This document shows positions 55,674-63,825 of a stretch of DNA of 64,000 nt, in pieces; within the stretch, counting starts at the first letter, position 1, and every line of letters begins with the position of its first letter. The DNA lies in contig NZ_BMXR01000012.1 of the NCBI RefSeq assembly GCF_014651855.1, positions 86,769 to 150,768 of the forward strand. Reading direction: 5' to 3'. Both the position numbers and the translations under genes were made by a program. Under the pieces are notes generated by a model. The model was given only the letters and a program-made list of their open reading frames with translations. It did no database searches and was not told the origin of the DNA. This stretch comes from Saccharospirillum salsuginis. Its GTDB lineage: Bacteria; Pseudomonadota; Gammaproteobacteria; Pseudomonadales; Natronospirillaceae.

Positions 55674-56567
55674 TTACTGCAATTCCGCCGTCAATTCCTT
55701 CAAAAACTCGATGAACAACCGCGTCTTGGCGCTCAGCATACGCCGGCTGGTGTACACCGCCGAGGCTTTGGCGAGCTGGTCCATTTGTACGTCGGTGGCG
55801 ACCTGCACCAGCTGGCCGTCGGCGATCGCATCGCGGCAATAGATGGCGGGCAGCAGGGCGACGCCGCTGCCGGCGATGACGGTGTCGCGCACCATGATCG
55901 GGTCCGTAGTCTCTATGGCGGCGTCGATCTCGATGCGTTGCCGATCGCCCTGGTAGCGCACCACCAGAGGCGCGTTATTGTATCGGCGCTCGCACACCTG
56001 AACGTGCGCCAGCAAGTCCTCCAGGTCGGCGAAGCGTTGGTCGGCCTTGTAGCGTTTGGGGCTTGCGACCCAGATCAGCGGCGTTTCGAACAGGGGGACG
56101 GCGATGAGTTCCGAATCCGGCAGTTCGCCGACCTGCACAGCCAGGTCGATGTGTTCGCCGATCAGGTCGACCGCCGTGGGCGTGACCTGGATGTGCAACT
56201 GGATTTCCGGGTAACGCTCGTGAAAACGCTGCAGGTGACCGGCCAGGACATGGCGGCTGAACGCCATCGGCAGGGAGACAGTCAGCTCGCCGCTGGGTGT
56301 GTGGCCCAGGCCGTTCATGTGGGCGTCGGCCGCTTCGACCTGTTCCATGATCAGCTGGCAGTGCTTGTAGAACACCTCGCCTTCGCTGGTCATGCGCATC
56401 TGGCGGGAGTTGCGTTCAAGCAGGCGCACCTGCAGGTCGTCCTCCAACCGCTGTATGAAACGACTGACGCTGGATTTGGGCATCCGCAGGGCTCGGGCGG
56501 CCGAGGAAATGCCTTCTTTTTCGACTACGGCCACGAAAACGGGCAGATCGGCTATGTTCCACTTCAC
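55674..56567 (-). CDS. LysR-type transcriptional regulator divergent from ligAB
   Basis: A 297-residue regulator of ordinary length. The HTH is at ~4-60 (LPVFVAVVEKEGISSAARAL, MPKSSVSRFIQRLEDDLQVR) and the effector domain lies beyond ~90 (GELTVSLPMAFSRHVLAGHL). The motif RxSRQMRMTSEGEVFYKHC follows the HTH as in the CrgA/AaeR-like branch. It is divergent from ligA, with 168 bp between them holding the promoters. By position it likely controls ligABJ. How it shares work with the tandem-HTH LysR regulator is unknown. Confidence 0.9.
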   Translation of the reverse strand: MKWNIADLPVFVAVVEKEGISSAARALRMPKSSVSRFIQRLEDDLQVRLLERNSRQMRMTSEGEVFYKHCQLIMEQVEAADAHMNGLGHTPSGELTVSLPMAFSRHVLAGHLQRFHERYPEIQLHIQVTPTAVDLIGEHIDLAVQVGELPDSELIAVPLFETPLIWVASPKRYKADQRFADLEDLLAHVQVCERRYNNAPLVVRYQGDRQRIEIDAAIETTDPIMVRDTVIAGSGVALLPAIYCRDAIADGQLVQVATDVQMDQLAKASAVYTSRRMLSAKTRLFIEFLKELTAELQ

Positions 56568-56735
56568 GAACGAAACGTCCTAATCAGCTGGGTTGTTCCA
56601 AATTGTGCACTTAACTACTCTGGTTGTCACCCCCGAGGGTCGACTGTTTTCAAATCGCTACAAAGTGATATCCGACAGCGCCCCATCAGTTTTGGCCGCA
56701 CCCCGGTGCAGCCGGACGACCATGAGAGACAGGCT

Positions 56736-57128
56736 ATGAAACACGACTACGACGACATCCCCGGTACCTATGTGATGGACGGTGAGCACTGTCGTAAGGG
56801 CTACCACCTGAACATGTTCTGCATGTCGCTGAACAAGGCCGAGAACCGCGATGAATTCCGTAAAGACGAAGCGGCCTACCTCGACCGATTCAAATTGACG
56901 CCGCAGCAGCGCCAGGCCGTGCTCGACCGTGACTGGCTGGGCATGCTGCGTCTGGGCGGCAACATCTATTACACCTTCAAGCTCGCCATATTCGACGGCC
57001 GCTCCATGCAGTATGTCGGCGGTGCCATGTCCGGCATCACCGAGGAGGATTTCCGGCAAATGATGATCAACGGCGGCCGTCCGATCGAAGGCAACCGCAG
57101 CAAAGAGCAGGAGAACGTCCATGGCTAA
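56736..57128 (+). CDS. ligA: protocatechuate 4,5-dioxygenase alpha subunit
   Basis: A 130-residue helical subunit. It begins MKHDYDDIPGTYVMDGEHCR, and the family string KGYHLNMFCMSLNKAENRDE is followed by FKLTPQQRQAVLDRDWLGML and LRLGGNIYYTFKLA. LigA covers the active site of LigB in the alpha2beta2 extradiol enzyme. The ATG at 56736 has AGACAGG upstream. The end overlaps ligB by 8 nt. Confidence 0.96.
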   Translation: MKHDYDDIPGTYVMDGEHCRKGYHLNMFCMSLNKAENRDEFRKDEAAYLDRFKLTPQQRQAVLDRDWLGMLRLGGNIYYTFKLAIFDGRSMQYVGGAMSGITEEDFRQMMINGGRPIEGNRSKEQENVHG

Positions 57129-57963
57129 GATCGTTACCGGCATCGGTACGTCCCACGTTCCGGCCATCGGGGCGGCCATCGACAACGGCAAGACCCAGGA
57201 CCCGTATTGGAAGCCGTTGTTCGACGGCTATCAGTGGGCCCGCGACTGGATTCAGGAACACAAGCCGGATGTGGCCATCGTCGTCTACAACGACCACGCC
57301 TCCGCCTTCGGCCTGAACCTGATCCCGACGTTCACTCTGGGCGTCGCCGACCGCTTCGAACCGGCCGACGAGGGCTATGGCCCGCGTCAGGTTCCGGCGG
57401 CCGAGGGTGACCCGGAACTGGCCTGGCACCTGGCCGAGTCGTTGATCCTGGACGAGTTCGACATGACCATCGCCAACGAGATGGACATCGACCACGGCTG
57501 CACCGTACCGCTGTCGATCATGTTCGACCAACCGAGCGAGTGGCCGTGCAAGATCATTCCGCTGTGCGTCAACGTGATCCAGTACCCACCGCCGACCGGG
57601 AAGCGGTGTTTCGACCTGGGTCGTGCCATCCGCAAGGCCGTCGAAGCCTACGACAAAGACCTGAAGGTGGCGATTTTCGGCACCGGCGGTATGTCGCACC
57701 AATTGCAGGGTGAGCGCGCCGGTCTGGTCAACGAGGATTTCGACAAGGCGTTCCTGCGTGACCTGACGGCCGACCCGGTCGGGCTGACGAAAAAACCGCA
57801 CGTCGAATATATGCGCGAAGCCGGTTCCGAAGGCATCGAACTGGTGATGTGGCTGATCATGCGCGGTGCGCTGGGCGAACAGGCGAAAGAGACCTACAGT
57901 TTCTATCACGTACCCGCGTCCAACACCGGTGCCGGTTTGATTATTCTCGAAGACGACAACTAG
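57121..57963 (+). CDS. ligB: protocatechuate 4,5-dioxygenase beta (catalytic) subunit
   Basis: A 280-residue class III extradiol dioxygenase. Iron ligands known from Sphingobium LigB are His12, His61 and Glu242, with His195 as catalytic base. Here the equivalents are His12 (IGTSHVPAIG), His59 (YNDHAS), Glu240 (SEGIELVMW) and His193 (GGMSHQL), all present. It cleaves protocatechuate between C4 and C5 to 4-carboxy-2-hydroxymuconate-6-semialdehyde. It overlaps ligA; a 70-bp hairpin repeat separates it from ligJ. Confidence 0.97.
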   Translation: MAKIVTGIGTSHVPAIGAAIDNGKTQDPYWKPLFDGYQWARDWIQEHKPDVAIVVYNDHASAFGLNLIPTFTLGVADRFEPADEGYGPRQVPAAEGDPELAWHLAESLILDEFDMTIANEMDIDHGCTVPLSIMFDQPSEWPCKIIPLCVNVIQYPPPTGKRCFDLGRAIRKAVEAYDKDLKVAIFGTGGMSHQLQGERAGLVNEDFDKAFLRDLTADPVGLTKKPHVEYMREAGSEGIELVMWLIMRGALGEQAKETYSFYHVPASNTGAGLIILEDDN

Positions 57964-57968
57964 TTAAT

Positions 57969-58038
57969 GTAGGAGCGCACTCTGTGCGCGACATTGTTTC
58001 ATTGAAGCAAACTTGTCGCGCACGGAGTGCGCTCCTAC
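57969..58038. repeat. GTAGGAGCGCACTCTGTGCGCG hairpin repeat between ligB and ligJ
   Basis: GTAGGAGCGCACTCTGTGCG pairs with CGCACGGAGTGCGCTCCTAC across a ~26-nt loop, giving a ~22-bp arm. GTAGGAGC repeats of this form are common as dispersed elements in Pseudomonas and relatives. It lies in a transcribed gap of the ligABJ operon. Confidence 0.9.
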
Positions 58039-58053
58039 AGACAGGAGACGATC

Positions 58054-59064
58054 ATGATCATCGATTGCCATGGCCATTACACTACCGCGCCAGCCGAGTT
58101 GGGCGAATACCGCGACCGCCAGAAAGCGGAGTTGCAACAGGACGCGAACTTTCGCACGGCCAAGGGCGTGCTGAACATCACCGACGACCAGATTCGCGAG
58201 AGCATCGAGAACAACCAGCTCAAGTTGCAACGCGAACGCGGCACGGACCTGACCATCTTTTCCCCGCGCGCCAGCTGGATGGGCCACCACCTCGGCAACG
58301 AAAGCACCAGCGTCGCCTGGACCGAACACTGCAACGACCTGATCCGCCGCGTCTGCGATCTGTTCCCGCAGAACTTTGCCCCGGTGGCGCAGCTGCCGCA
58401 AAGCCCCCAGGTCACACCGGAAGCCTGCGTCGCCGAACTGGAGCGCACCGTCAACCAGATGGGTTTTATCGGCTGTAACCTGAATCCGGACCCGTCCGGC
58501 GGCTTCTGGAAAGACAAGCCGCTGCACGACAAGTTCTGGTACCCGATTTACGAGAAAATGAGCGAGCTGAACATCCCCGCGATGATCCACGTCAGCGGCG
58601 CCTGCCACGAGTGCTTCCACACCACCAGCTCCTACTACCTGAGCGCCGACACCACAGCGTTCGTGCACATGATGATGTCCGACCTGTTCAAGGACTTCCC
58701 GGACCTCAAATTCATCATCCCGCACGGCGGCGGTGCCGTGCCCTATCACTGGGGTCGTTTCCGGGGCATGGCGCAGGACATGGGCCTGGGTGATCTGGAA
58801 GAACGGGTACTGAACAACGTCTACTTCGACACCTGCGTGTATCACCAGGAAGGCATCGACTTGTTGCTCGACGTGATTCCGACCAAAAACATCCTGTTCG
58901 CGTCCGAAATGATCGGCGCCGTGCGCGGTGTCGACCCACGCACCGGGCATAATTTCGACGACACCAAGCGTTATATCGATGCGAATACCCGGCTCTCCGA
59001 CGCCGAGAAGAAAATGGTGTTCGAGGACAACGCGCGGGCGCTGTTTCCGCGTTTGAAGGCGTGA
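58054..59064 (+). CDS. ligJ: 4-oxalomesaconate hydratase
   Basis: A 336-residue amidohydrolase of the LigJ type. The metal-binding H-x-H is at the start (MIIDCHGHYTTAPAEL). Later signatures are ERGTDLTIFSPRASWMGHH, IPAMIHVSGACHECFH and FIIPHGGGAVPYHWGRF. It hydrates oxalomesaconate (or its LigU isomer) to 4-carboxy-4-hydroxy-2-oxoadipate. The ATG at 58054 has CAGGAGA 6 nt upstream. It ends the ligABJ operon; a strong terminator follows. Confidence 0.95.
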   Translation: MIIDCHGHYTTAPAELGEYRDRQKAELQQDANFRTAKGVLNITDDQIRESIENNQLKLQRERGTDLTIFSPRASWMGHHLGNESTSVAWTEHCNDLIRRVCDLFPQNFAPVAQLPQSPQVTPEACVAELERTVNQMGFIGCNLNPDPSGGFWKDKPLHDKFWYPIYEKMSELNIPAMIHVSGACHECFHTTSSYYLSADTTAFVHMMMSDLFKDFPDLKFIIPHGGGAVPYHWGRFRGMAQDMGLGDLEERVLNNVYFDTCVYHQEGIDLLLDVIPTKNILFASEMIGAVRGVDPRTGHNFDDTKRYIDANTRLSDAEKKMVFEDNARALFPRLKA

Positions 59065-59127
59065 TGTTCGGGGCGGATTGCCCGCCTTGATTCACCGCCT
59101 GGTTTCTAATCTGTGTTGTGCGTTTCG

Positions 59128-59153
59128 CCGCCCTTTTTGGGCGGCTTTTTTTG
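59128..59153 (+). terminator. Rho-independent terminator of the ligABJ operon
   Basis: GCCGCCC-TTTTT-GGGCGGC followed by seven T, 64 bp after the ligJ stop. Confidence 0.95.
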
Positions 59154-59171
59154 TATATGGATGCGCGACGT

Positions 59172-59330
59172 GTAGGGCAGAAGAGCCTTAAGCGACATCT
59201 GCCGTTCTTGTAAACCGTAGGGCAGAAGAGCCCGAAGGGCGTTATCTGCCTTTGGAATTCGAATGTGCCCGTGGATTGCCCTCAGGCTTGGTTATAATCG
59301 GCAGATAACGCTGTCGCTCTTCTGCCCTAC
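59172..59330. repeat. cluster of three GTAGGGCAGAAGAGC repeats
   Basis: Forward copies at 59172-59203 and 59217-59250, and a reverse copy at 59300-59330. They are of the same family as 51642-51818 and 9569-9600, and alternate ends match GACATCTGCC or GTTATCTGCC. They occupy most of the 59154-59454 gap, which has no gene. Confidence 0.88.
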
Positions 59331-59454
59331 AGACCGCGGTGGTAGCTGCAACTGCCAAGAAATGTATCGATATCCCGGACCTCTGTATTAGCCCGACCTC
59401 GCCACTTCCGATTAACTCTCCACATCACAAAAACAAATTTGGAGAGCCATACGC

Positions 59455-60258
59455 ATGCCCTACCCCCTTACCGATTCCACCGACCTGTCCAACCAGACCG
59501 CCCTGCTGACGGGCGCCGGCGGCGGCATCGGGCTCGCCGTCGCCGAGACCTACCTCCAGGCCGGTGCGCGCTGCCTGCTCAGTGACCTCAGCCCCACCCC
59601 CAACAACGCTACCGCCGCCCTGCTCGAACGCTACCCCGACACAGCCCGCTACCACGCCTGCGACGTGGCCGACCTCGACAGCATCGACCGTCTCATCAAC
59701 GCCACCCTCGACTGGACCGGCGGCATCGACATCCTGTTCAACAACGCCGCCGTCTTCGACCTCGCCCCCCTGCTCGACGCCAGCTTTGAGAGCTACCAAA
59801 AACTCTTCGACGTCAACGTCAAAGGCCTCTTCTTCACCCTGCAAAAAGTCGCCCGAACCATGGTCGACCAACAGCGGCCCGGTCGCATCATCAACATGGC
59901 CTCCCAGGCCGGCCGACGCGGCGAAGCCCTCGTCGCCCACTACTGCGCCACCAAAGCCGCCGTCATCAGCTACACCCAATCCGCCGCGCTCGCCCTCGCC
60001 GACCACGGCATCCGCGTCAACGCCATCTCCCCCGGCGTCATCGACACCCCCATGTGGGACGACGTCGATGCCTTGTTCGCCAAGTACGAAAACCGACCGC
60101 TGGGCGAGAAAAAACGCGTTGTGGGCGAGGAAGTGCCGTTGGGGTATATGGGCAAACCGGAGGATATTTGCGGGTTGGCGTTGTTTTTGGCGTCGGCCGG
60201 GTCGGCGTATGTTACGGCGCAGACTTATAATGTGGATGGTGGTAATGTGATGAGTTAG
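59455..60258 (+). CDS. short-chain dehydrogenase, polyol (sorbitol/mannitol)-dehydrogenase-like
   Basis: A 267-residue classical SDR. The cofactor motif is TGAGGGIG, the strand-4 motif NNAA, and the catalytic Ser-Tyr-Lys lie in NMASQAGRRGEALVAHYCAT then KAA (Tyr in YCATK). The C-terminal segment ALFAKYENRPLGEKKRVVGE resembles SmoS-type sorbitol dehydrogenases. The ATG at 59455 has GGAG upstream. It is followed by a divergently unrelated repeat and an AraC regulator gene; no PTS or ABC polyol transporter is nearby, so the substrate is a guess. Confidence 0.82.
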   Translation: MPYPLTDSTDLSNQTALLTGAGGGIGLAVAETYLQAGARCLLSDLSPTPNNATAALLERYPDTARYHACDVADLDSIDRLINATLDWTGGIDILFNNAAVFDLAPLLDASFESYQKLFDVNVKGLFFTLQKVARTMVDQQRPGRIINMASQAGRRGEALVAHYCATKAAVISYTQSAALALADHGIRVNAISPGVIDTPMWDDVDALFAKYENRPLGEKKRVVGEEVPLGYMGKPEDICGLALFLASAGSAYVTAQTYNVDGGNVMS

Positions 60259-60281
60259 GTAATAGGTTGTTGTGGCAACGT

Positions 60282-60320
60282 CACGGTGGGCAGCCGATGT
60301 GTCGGACCATCCCACCCTAC
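60282..60320. repeat. GTAGGGTGGGCAGCC repeat, family C copy
   Basis: CACGGTGGGCAGCCGATGTG then TCGGACCATCCCACCCTAC is an imperfect hairpin. Further copies lie at 62366-62403, 63140-63160, 63247-63280 and 63805-63825. Confidence 0.85.
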
Positions 60321-60363
60321 AGGACTATGAGGGTGGAGCAGCCACAGAAACGAGCGACGGATA

Positions 60364-60457
60364 CCCGGGTTGCTCACAGGGGGATATCTGAGGCATGGAT
60401 GCCGAAGCTAAGCCTACATGGACGTATTCACGGCGGCCCCCTGGGAGCAACCCGGGC
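60364..60457. repeat. long palindromic repeat related to family E
   Basis: Outer arms CCCGGGTTGCTC...GAGCAACCCGGG and inner GGGGG/CCCCC flank a core GGCATGGATGCCGAAGCTAA then GCCTACATGGACGTATTCAC. It lies just before the AraC start and is probably in that promoter region. Confidence 0.8.
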
Positions 60458-60511
60458 AGCCGTCGCGTATTTTGGCACCCGACCAACCGCCTCAACAACT
60501 CGAGGCTCGGT

Positions 60512-61384
60512 ATGACAAGACTGAACAAGACAGCACCGGCCGTTGAATTGACCAACGACGGCACCGACACACTTCGCTACAGCGAACACGGCACCCCCAG
60601 CCCGTTGATCCGCTGGCACATCCACGACGACCACGAACTCCACCTCATCACCGCCACCACCGGCAAATTCTTCGTCGGCGACGCCATCCGCAACTTCGAA
60701 CCCGGCCACCTCATCCTCACCGGCCCACGCCTGCCCCACAACTGGATCACCGACCCGGACCAACCGCCCGTCCCGCTGCGCGACCAACTGATCCACTTCA
60801 ACGCCGCCCGCATCACCGATTGCCTCGGCGCATTCCCCGAGCTGTCCGAACTCGGCCCGTTGTGGGAAAAAGCCAAGTACGGCATCGAATTTCAGGGGCG
60901 GGACCTGGACCGCTCGCGCCGCGACTTCGACCGCCTGCGCAACAGCCGGGGCCTCGAACGGCTGCTGTTGTTTCTGGACCTGTTGCACGAGCTGAATCAC
61001 TGGCCGCATTTCCGACTGCTGTCCACCGTCCAGATCAACGAATTCATCAACGAAGCGGCGCAGCGCAAAATCAACACCGTCATCGACTATGTGTTCGAAC
61101 ACTATGCCACGCCGATCAACTTGGGCGACGTAGCCCGACTGGTCGGCATGTCCGAAAACTATTTCTCCAGCTTCTTTCGCAAAACCACCGGCAACCGCTT
61201 TGTCGAATTTCTCAATCGGGTGCGCATCAGTCGTGCCTGTACCCTGTTGGCGGAGACCGATCGGCAGATCACCACGATCTGCTATGACGTCGGGTTCAAT
61301 AACGTCGCCAATTTCAATCGACGTTTTCACGACCTGAAAGGCGTCACGCCGAGCGAATACCGCCACCAGACCGTCGACCGCTAA
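60512..61384 (+). CDS. AraC-family regulator with N-terminal cupin
   Basis: A 290-residue regulator. The N-terminal cupin sensing domain includes IRWHIHDDHELHLITATTGK, FVGDAIRNFEPGHLILTGPR and LPHNWITD. The C-terminal AraC/XylS HTH pair is seen in INLGDVARLVGMSENYFSSF and ITTICYDVGFNNVANFNRRF. Such proteins usually sense sugars or sugar alcohols. This fits the adjacent polyol-like SDR, which is a plausible target. The ATG at 60512 follows GAGG. Its last codons overlap the end of the FAH gene on the other strand. Confidence 0.92.
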   Translation: MTRLNKTAPAVELTNDGTDTLRYSEHGTPSPLIRWHIHDDHELHLITATTGKFFVGDAIRNFEPGHLILTGPRLPHNWITDPDQPPVPLRDQLIHFNAARITDCLGAFPELSELGPLWEKAKYGIEFQGRDLDRSRRDFDRLRNSRGLERLLLFLDLLHELNHWPHFRLLSTVQINEFINEAAQRKINTVIDYVFEHYATPINLGDVARLVGMSENYFSSFFRKTTGNRFVEFLNRVRISRACTLLAETDRQITTICYDVGFNNVANFNRRFHDLKGVTPSEYRHQTVDR

Positions 61385-62232
61385 TCCTCGGCCACGACTT
61401 CGTTGGACAACAATCCAACCCCTTCGATTTCCACCTCCACCCGGTCTCCCGGCTGCAACCAGACTTTGGGGTCGCGAAAGGCGCCCGCGCCGCCCGGTGT
61501 GCCGGTAACGATGACATCGCCCGGACTCAACGGTGTGAAGGTACTGATGTATTCGATCAGCGCCGGGATGTCGAAGATCAAATCACTGGTCAGTGTGTCC
61601 TGCAGGGTTTCGCCGTTGACGCGGGTCATCAGGTGCAGTTGGCTCGGGTCGGGAATCTCGTCGGGCGTGACCATCCATGGGCCGAAACTGCCGCTGCGCG
61701 GGAAGTTCTTGCCGGGCGTGAATTGGGAGGTGTGCATCTGCCAGTCACGGACAGAGCCGTCGTTATAACAACTGTAACCGGCGATGTAATCCAGCGCCTG
61801 GTCGGCGGGGACATTGCGGGCGGAACGACCAATGACTACGGCAAGTTCCCCTTCGAAGTCGTATTTGTTCGACGCGGCCGGGCGAACCAGGGCTTCGCCA
61901 TGACCGACCTGGGTGTCGGGGAAACGGGTGAAGACCATGGGCCGGCGCGGTTTGGGCATGCCGGTTTCTTCGATGTGCCTGGCGTAGTTGATGCCGATGC
62001 AAAGGATTTTATCGGGGTTGGGGATCGGCGGCAGGTAGCTGATGGTGTCCGGGTCGATCAGGGGGAGTTGGCTGAGGTCCTGATCGTGAATGCGGCCCAG
62101 GGTTTCGCATTCGAGCATGGTTTTGAGGGTGGTGCCGAGTTGGTCGGCCAGGGGGCTTAAATCACGGATGCCGGAGTCTTCCCTGAGGCCGACGCAAGGG
62201 GTTCCGTTTTGGTTAAAGGTCAGCAGTTTCAT
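61381..62232 (-). CDS. fumarylacetoacetate hydrolase (FAH) family protein
   Basis: A 283-residue protein with the FAH C-terminal fold. Motifs are ILCIGINYARHIEETGMPKP, FEGELAVVIGRSARNVP with a metal-binding Glu, and VIVTGTPGGAGAFRDP. It probably cleaves or hydrates a 2-keto acid such as a keto-deoxy sugar acid or an oxo-dienoate. It converges with the AraC gene with a 4-nt overlap. The closest functional guess is 2,4-diketo-3-deoxy-fuconate hydrolase-like or ureidoglycolate lyase-like; substrate unresolved. Confidence 0.88.
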   Translation of the reverse strand: MKLLTFNQNGTPCVGLREDSGIRDLSPLADQLGTTLKTMLECETLGRIHDQDLSQLPLIDPDTISYLPPIPNPDKILCIGINYARHIEETGMPKPRRPMVFTRFPDTQVGHGEALVRPAASNKYDFEGELAVVIGRSARNVPADQALDYIAGYSCYNDGSVRDWQMHTSQFTPGKNFPRSGSFGPWMVTPDEIPDPSQLHLMTRVNGETLQDTLTSDLIFDIPALIEYISTFTPLSPGDVIVTGTPGGAGAFRDPKVWLQPGDRVEVEIEGVGLLSNEVVAED

Positions 62233-62365
62233 GATGAATTCCCGTCTAGTATTCGATGAGTGACCAATCGCTGATCGGAGGTTAGTTCGAACAGTCTACA
62301 CAATCCAGATTCAAGCCCCCGGTAACGGTGCGTTCCGGGTGACCTGCGGCTATATTGGTGATCCT

Positions 62366-62403
62366 GTAGGGTGGGCAGCCGATGTGTCGGACCATCCCAC
62401 CCC
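62366..62403. repeat. GTAGGGTGGGCAGCC repeat, family C copy
   Basis: GTAGGGTGGGCAGCCGATGT then GTCGGACCATCCCACCCC is nearly identical to 60282-60320. It lies between the FAH gene and the SRPBCC-like gene. Confidence 0.85.
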
Positions 62404-62438
62404 AGGGAACACCGCCAAAACAAAAATAGGAGGATGGA

Positions 62439-62975
62439 ATGGCCAGTCAAACCATCAGCACCGACGCGATCGCAAAAGCCACGGGCATTGCCTGGGATGA
62501 CTGGCTGGCGTGGTTGCAAGAACACAATGCCAAGGAACTTCCCCACAAAGACATCGCCGAGACGATCCGCCAGCGCGGTGATGTATCCGGCTGGTGGGCG
62601 CAGACAGTGACGGTAGCCTATGAACAGCACATCGGGCGGCGGGTGCCGGGGCAGGATTGCGACGGACAGTTTCAGGTGGCGGTGTCGAAGACATTGCCGG
62701 GGTCGATGGATGAGGCGCTGGCCCGTTGGTCCAGGCATATGGATGGCGTGGAGGCGCTGTCGGATATTCCGATCAGTCGCGGGCCGGATACGTCGGAGAC
62801 GGAGAAGTGGCGGTATTGGCGCTGTGGACTGGCGGACGGGTCACGGGTGAATGTACATATCCACCAGAAGGCGCCGGACAAGGCGGCACTCGGGGTTCAG
62901 CATGAAAAACTGGAAAGCCCCGAACAGGTGGAACACTGGCGGGGGTTTTGGAAGGCCTGTGTTAAAGGGCTTTGA
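62439..62975 (+). CDS. SRPBCC-like protein with N-terminal DUF4287-type segment
   Basis: A 178-residue protein. The start, ATGIAWDDWLAWLQEHNAKE and GDVSGWWAQTVTVAYEQHIG, belongs to the helical segment found in many DUF4287/SRPBCC fusion proteins. The rest (residues ~75-175) has the size of an Aha1/SRPBCC lipid- or ligand-binding domain (FQVAVSKTLPGSMDEALARW, HIHQKAPDKAAL). The RBS AGGAGG precedes the ATG. Role unknown; it stands alone between repeats. Confidence 0.78.
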   Translation: MASQTISTDAIAKATGIAWDDWLAWLQEHNAKELPHKDIAETIRQRGDVSGWWAQTVTVAYEQHIGRRVPGQDCDGQFQVAVSKTLPGSMDEALARWSRHMDGVEALSDIPISRGPDTSETEKWRYWRCGLADGSRVNVHIHQKAPDKAALGVQHEKLESPEQVEHWRGFWKACVKGL

Positions 62976-62981
62976 GTTTTT

Positions 62982-63113
62982 GCCTGGAACCCGCGTCGGG
63001 TGCCGGGGTGACCTATTTGGGGTCGCCATAAACCCGTCCATAGGGGCTTGACGGCCGCCATCCTGGCGGCCGACATCCCCAAATAGGCCACCCCGGCACC
63101 CGCCGCTAGCCAG
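62982..63113. repeat. long palindromic intergenic repeat, family E copy 3
   Basis: Outer arms GGTGCCGGGGTGACCTATTT...AAATAGGCCACCCCGGCACC and core GACGGCCGCCATCCTGGCGG then CCGAC. The design is the same as 46699-46829, with different but compensating bases in the arms (CATTCGGGG versus ATTTGGGG). This shows that base pairing is maintained. Confidence 0.88.
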
Positions 63114-63139
63114 TAGCATCGACCCTAGCCCTTGGTTCC

Positions 63140-63280
63140 GTAGGGTGGGCAATGCCCACCATGTTGAAACAACCACCCAATGGAAACCAGCCCATTTCAG
63201 TCGGCTAAGCCAGTGTTTTCACCCGATGGCGCAACCATACCCGCTGGAGGGCAGCCGAACCGTCGGACCGACCCACCCTT
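63140..63280. repeat. two diverged family C repeats
   Basis: 63140-63160 reads GTAGGGTGGGCAATGCCCAC + C. 63247-63280 reads GAGGGCAGCCGAACCGTCGG then ACCGACCCACCC. No gene is seen in this gap. Confidence 0.7.
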
Positions 63281-63285
63281 GTATG

Positions 63286-63771
63286 CTATAGCTCACCTTC
63301 GAAATAATCCACGTCTTCATCCATTCGAGACATGTGGCGGATTCTGCGTACACCGGCGTCCAGGTCGCCGGCCATGGCGAGCATTTTATTGGAGTCGGGG
63401 TATTCGCAAATCTCGCTGGATTCGTTGGTTCCGAGACAAAAATACTTCAGGTCTTTGTTGCTGGTGTTGATGATCTGGTGCGCCACATCGCGTCCGCCCG
63501 GCGGGCAGGCGATGACGTCGTAGGCTTTGATCGGGTATTCCTCGTCGCCGAAGCGCAGGGTGCCGTTGCCTTCGAGGATGAGGAACATTTCCTCGGCGAC
63601 GTGGTGGTTGTGGAACGGGCAGGACTTCTTGCCCGGCGGTACGATGGTGATGCTATAGCCGAGTTTCTTGGCGCCGATTTTTTCGCTGATGCCGGCGTAG
63701 CGCTCCTGGTAGGGTCCTTTGTCGAACGGTTCGAATTCGGTAATTTCAGCCAGGTTGAGAAACGGTTTCAC
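63286..63771 (-). CDS. cupin-domain protein
   Basis: A 161-residue single-domain cupin. Motif 1 is PFHNHHVAEEMFLILEGNG (His, His and Glu metal ligands) and motif 2 is VIACPPGGRDVAHQIINTSN. It starts at GTG 63771, with GGAG 6 nt upstream; an upstream ATG at 63852 would run through a repeat. The second half (FCLGTNESSEICEYPDSNKM) is typical of small cupins that bind sugars or polar metabolites. Enzyme or sensor role cannot be decided. Confidence 0.85.
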   Translation of the reverse strand: MKPFLNLAEITEFEPFDKGPYQERYAGISEKIGAKKLGYSITIVPPGKKSCPFHNHHVAEEMFLILEGNGTLRFGDEEYPIKAYDVIACPPGGRDVAHQIINTSNKDLKYFCLGTNESSEICEYPDSNKMLAMAGDLDAGVRRIRHMSRMDEDVDYFEGEL

Positions 63772-63804
63772 GGCCCACTCCTCCGGTTGTTGTGAACCCC
63801 CATT

Positions 63805-63825
63805 GTAGGGTGGGCATGGCCCACC
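63805..63825. repeat. GTAGGGTGGGCATGGCCCAC repeat, short family C copy
   Basis: GTAGGGTGGGCATGGCCCAC + C is a compact hairpin just upstream of the cupin gene. The last stretch of the window (63826-64000) shows no recognisable gene. Confidence 0.75.
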
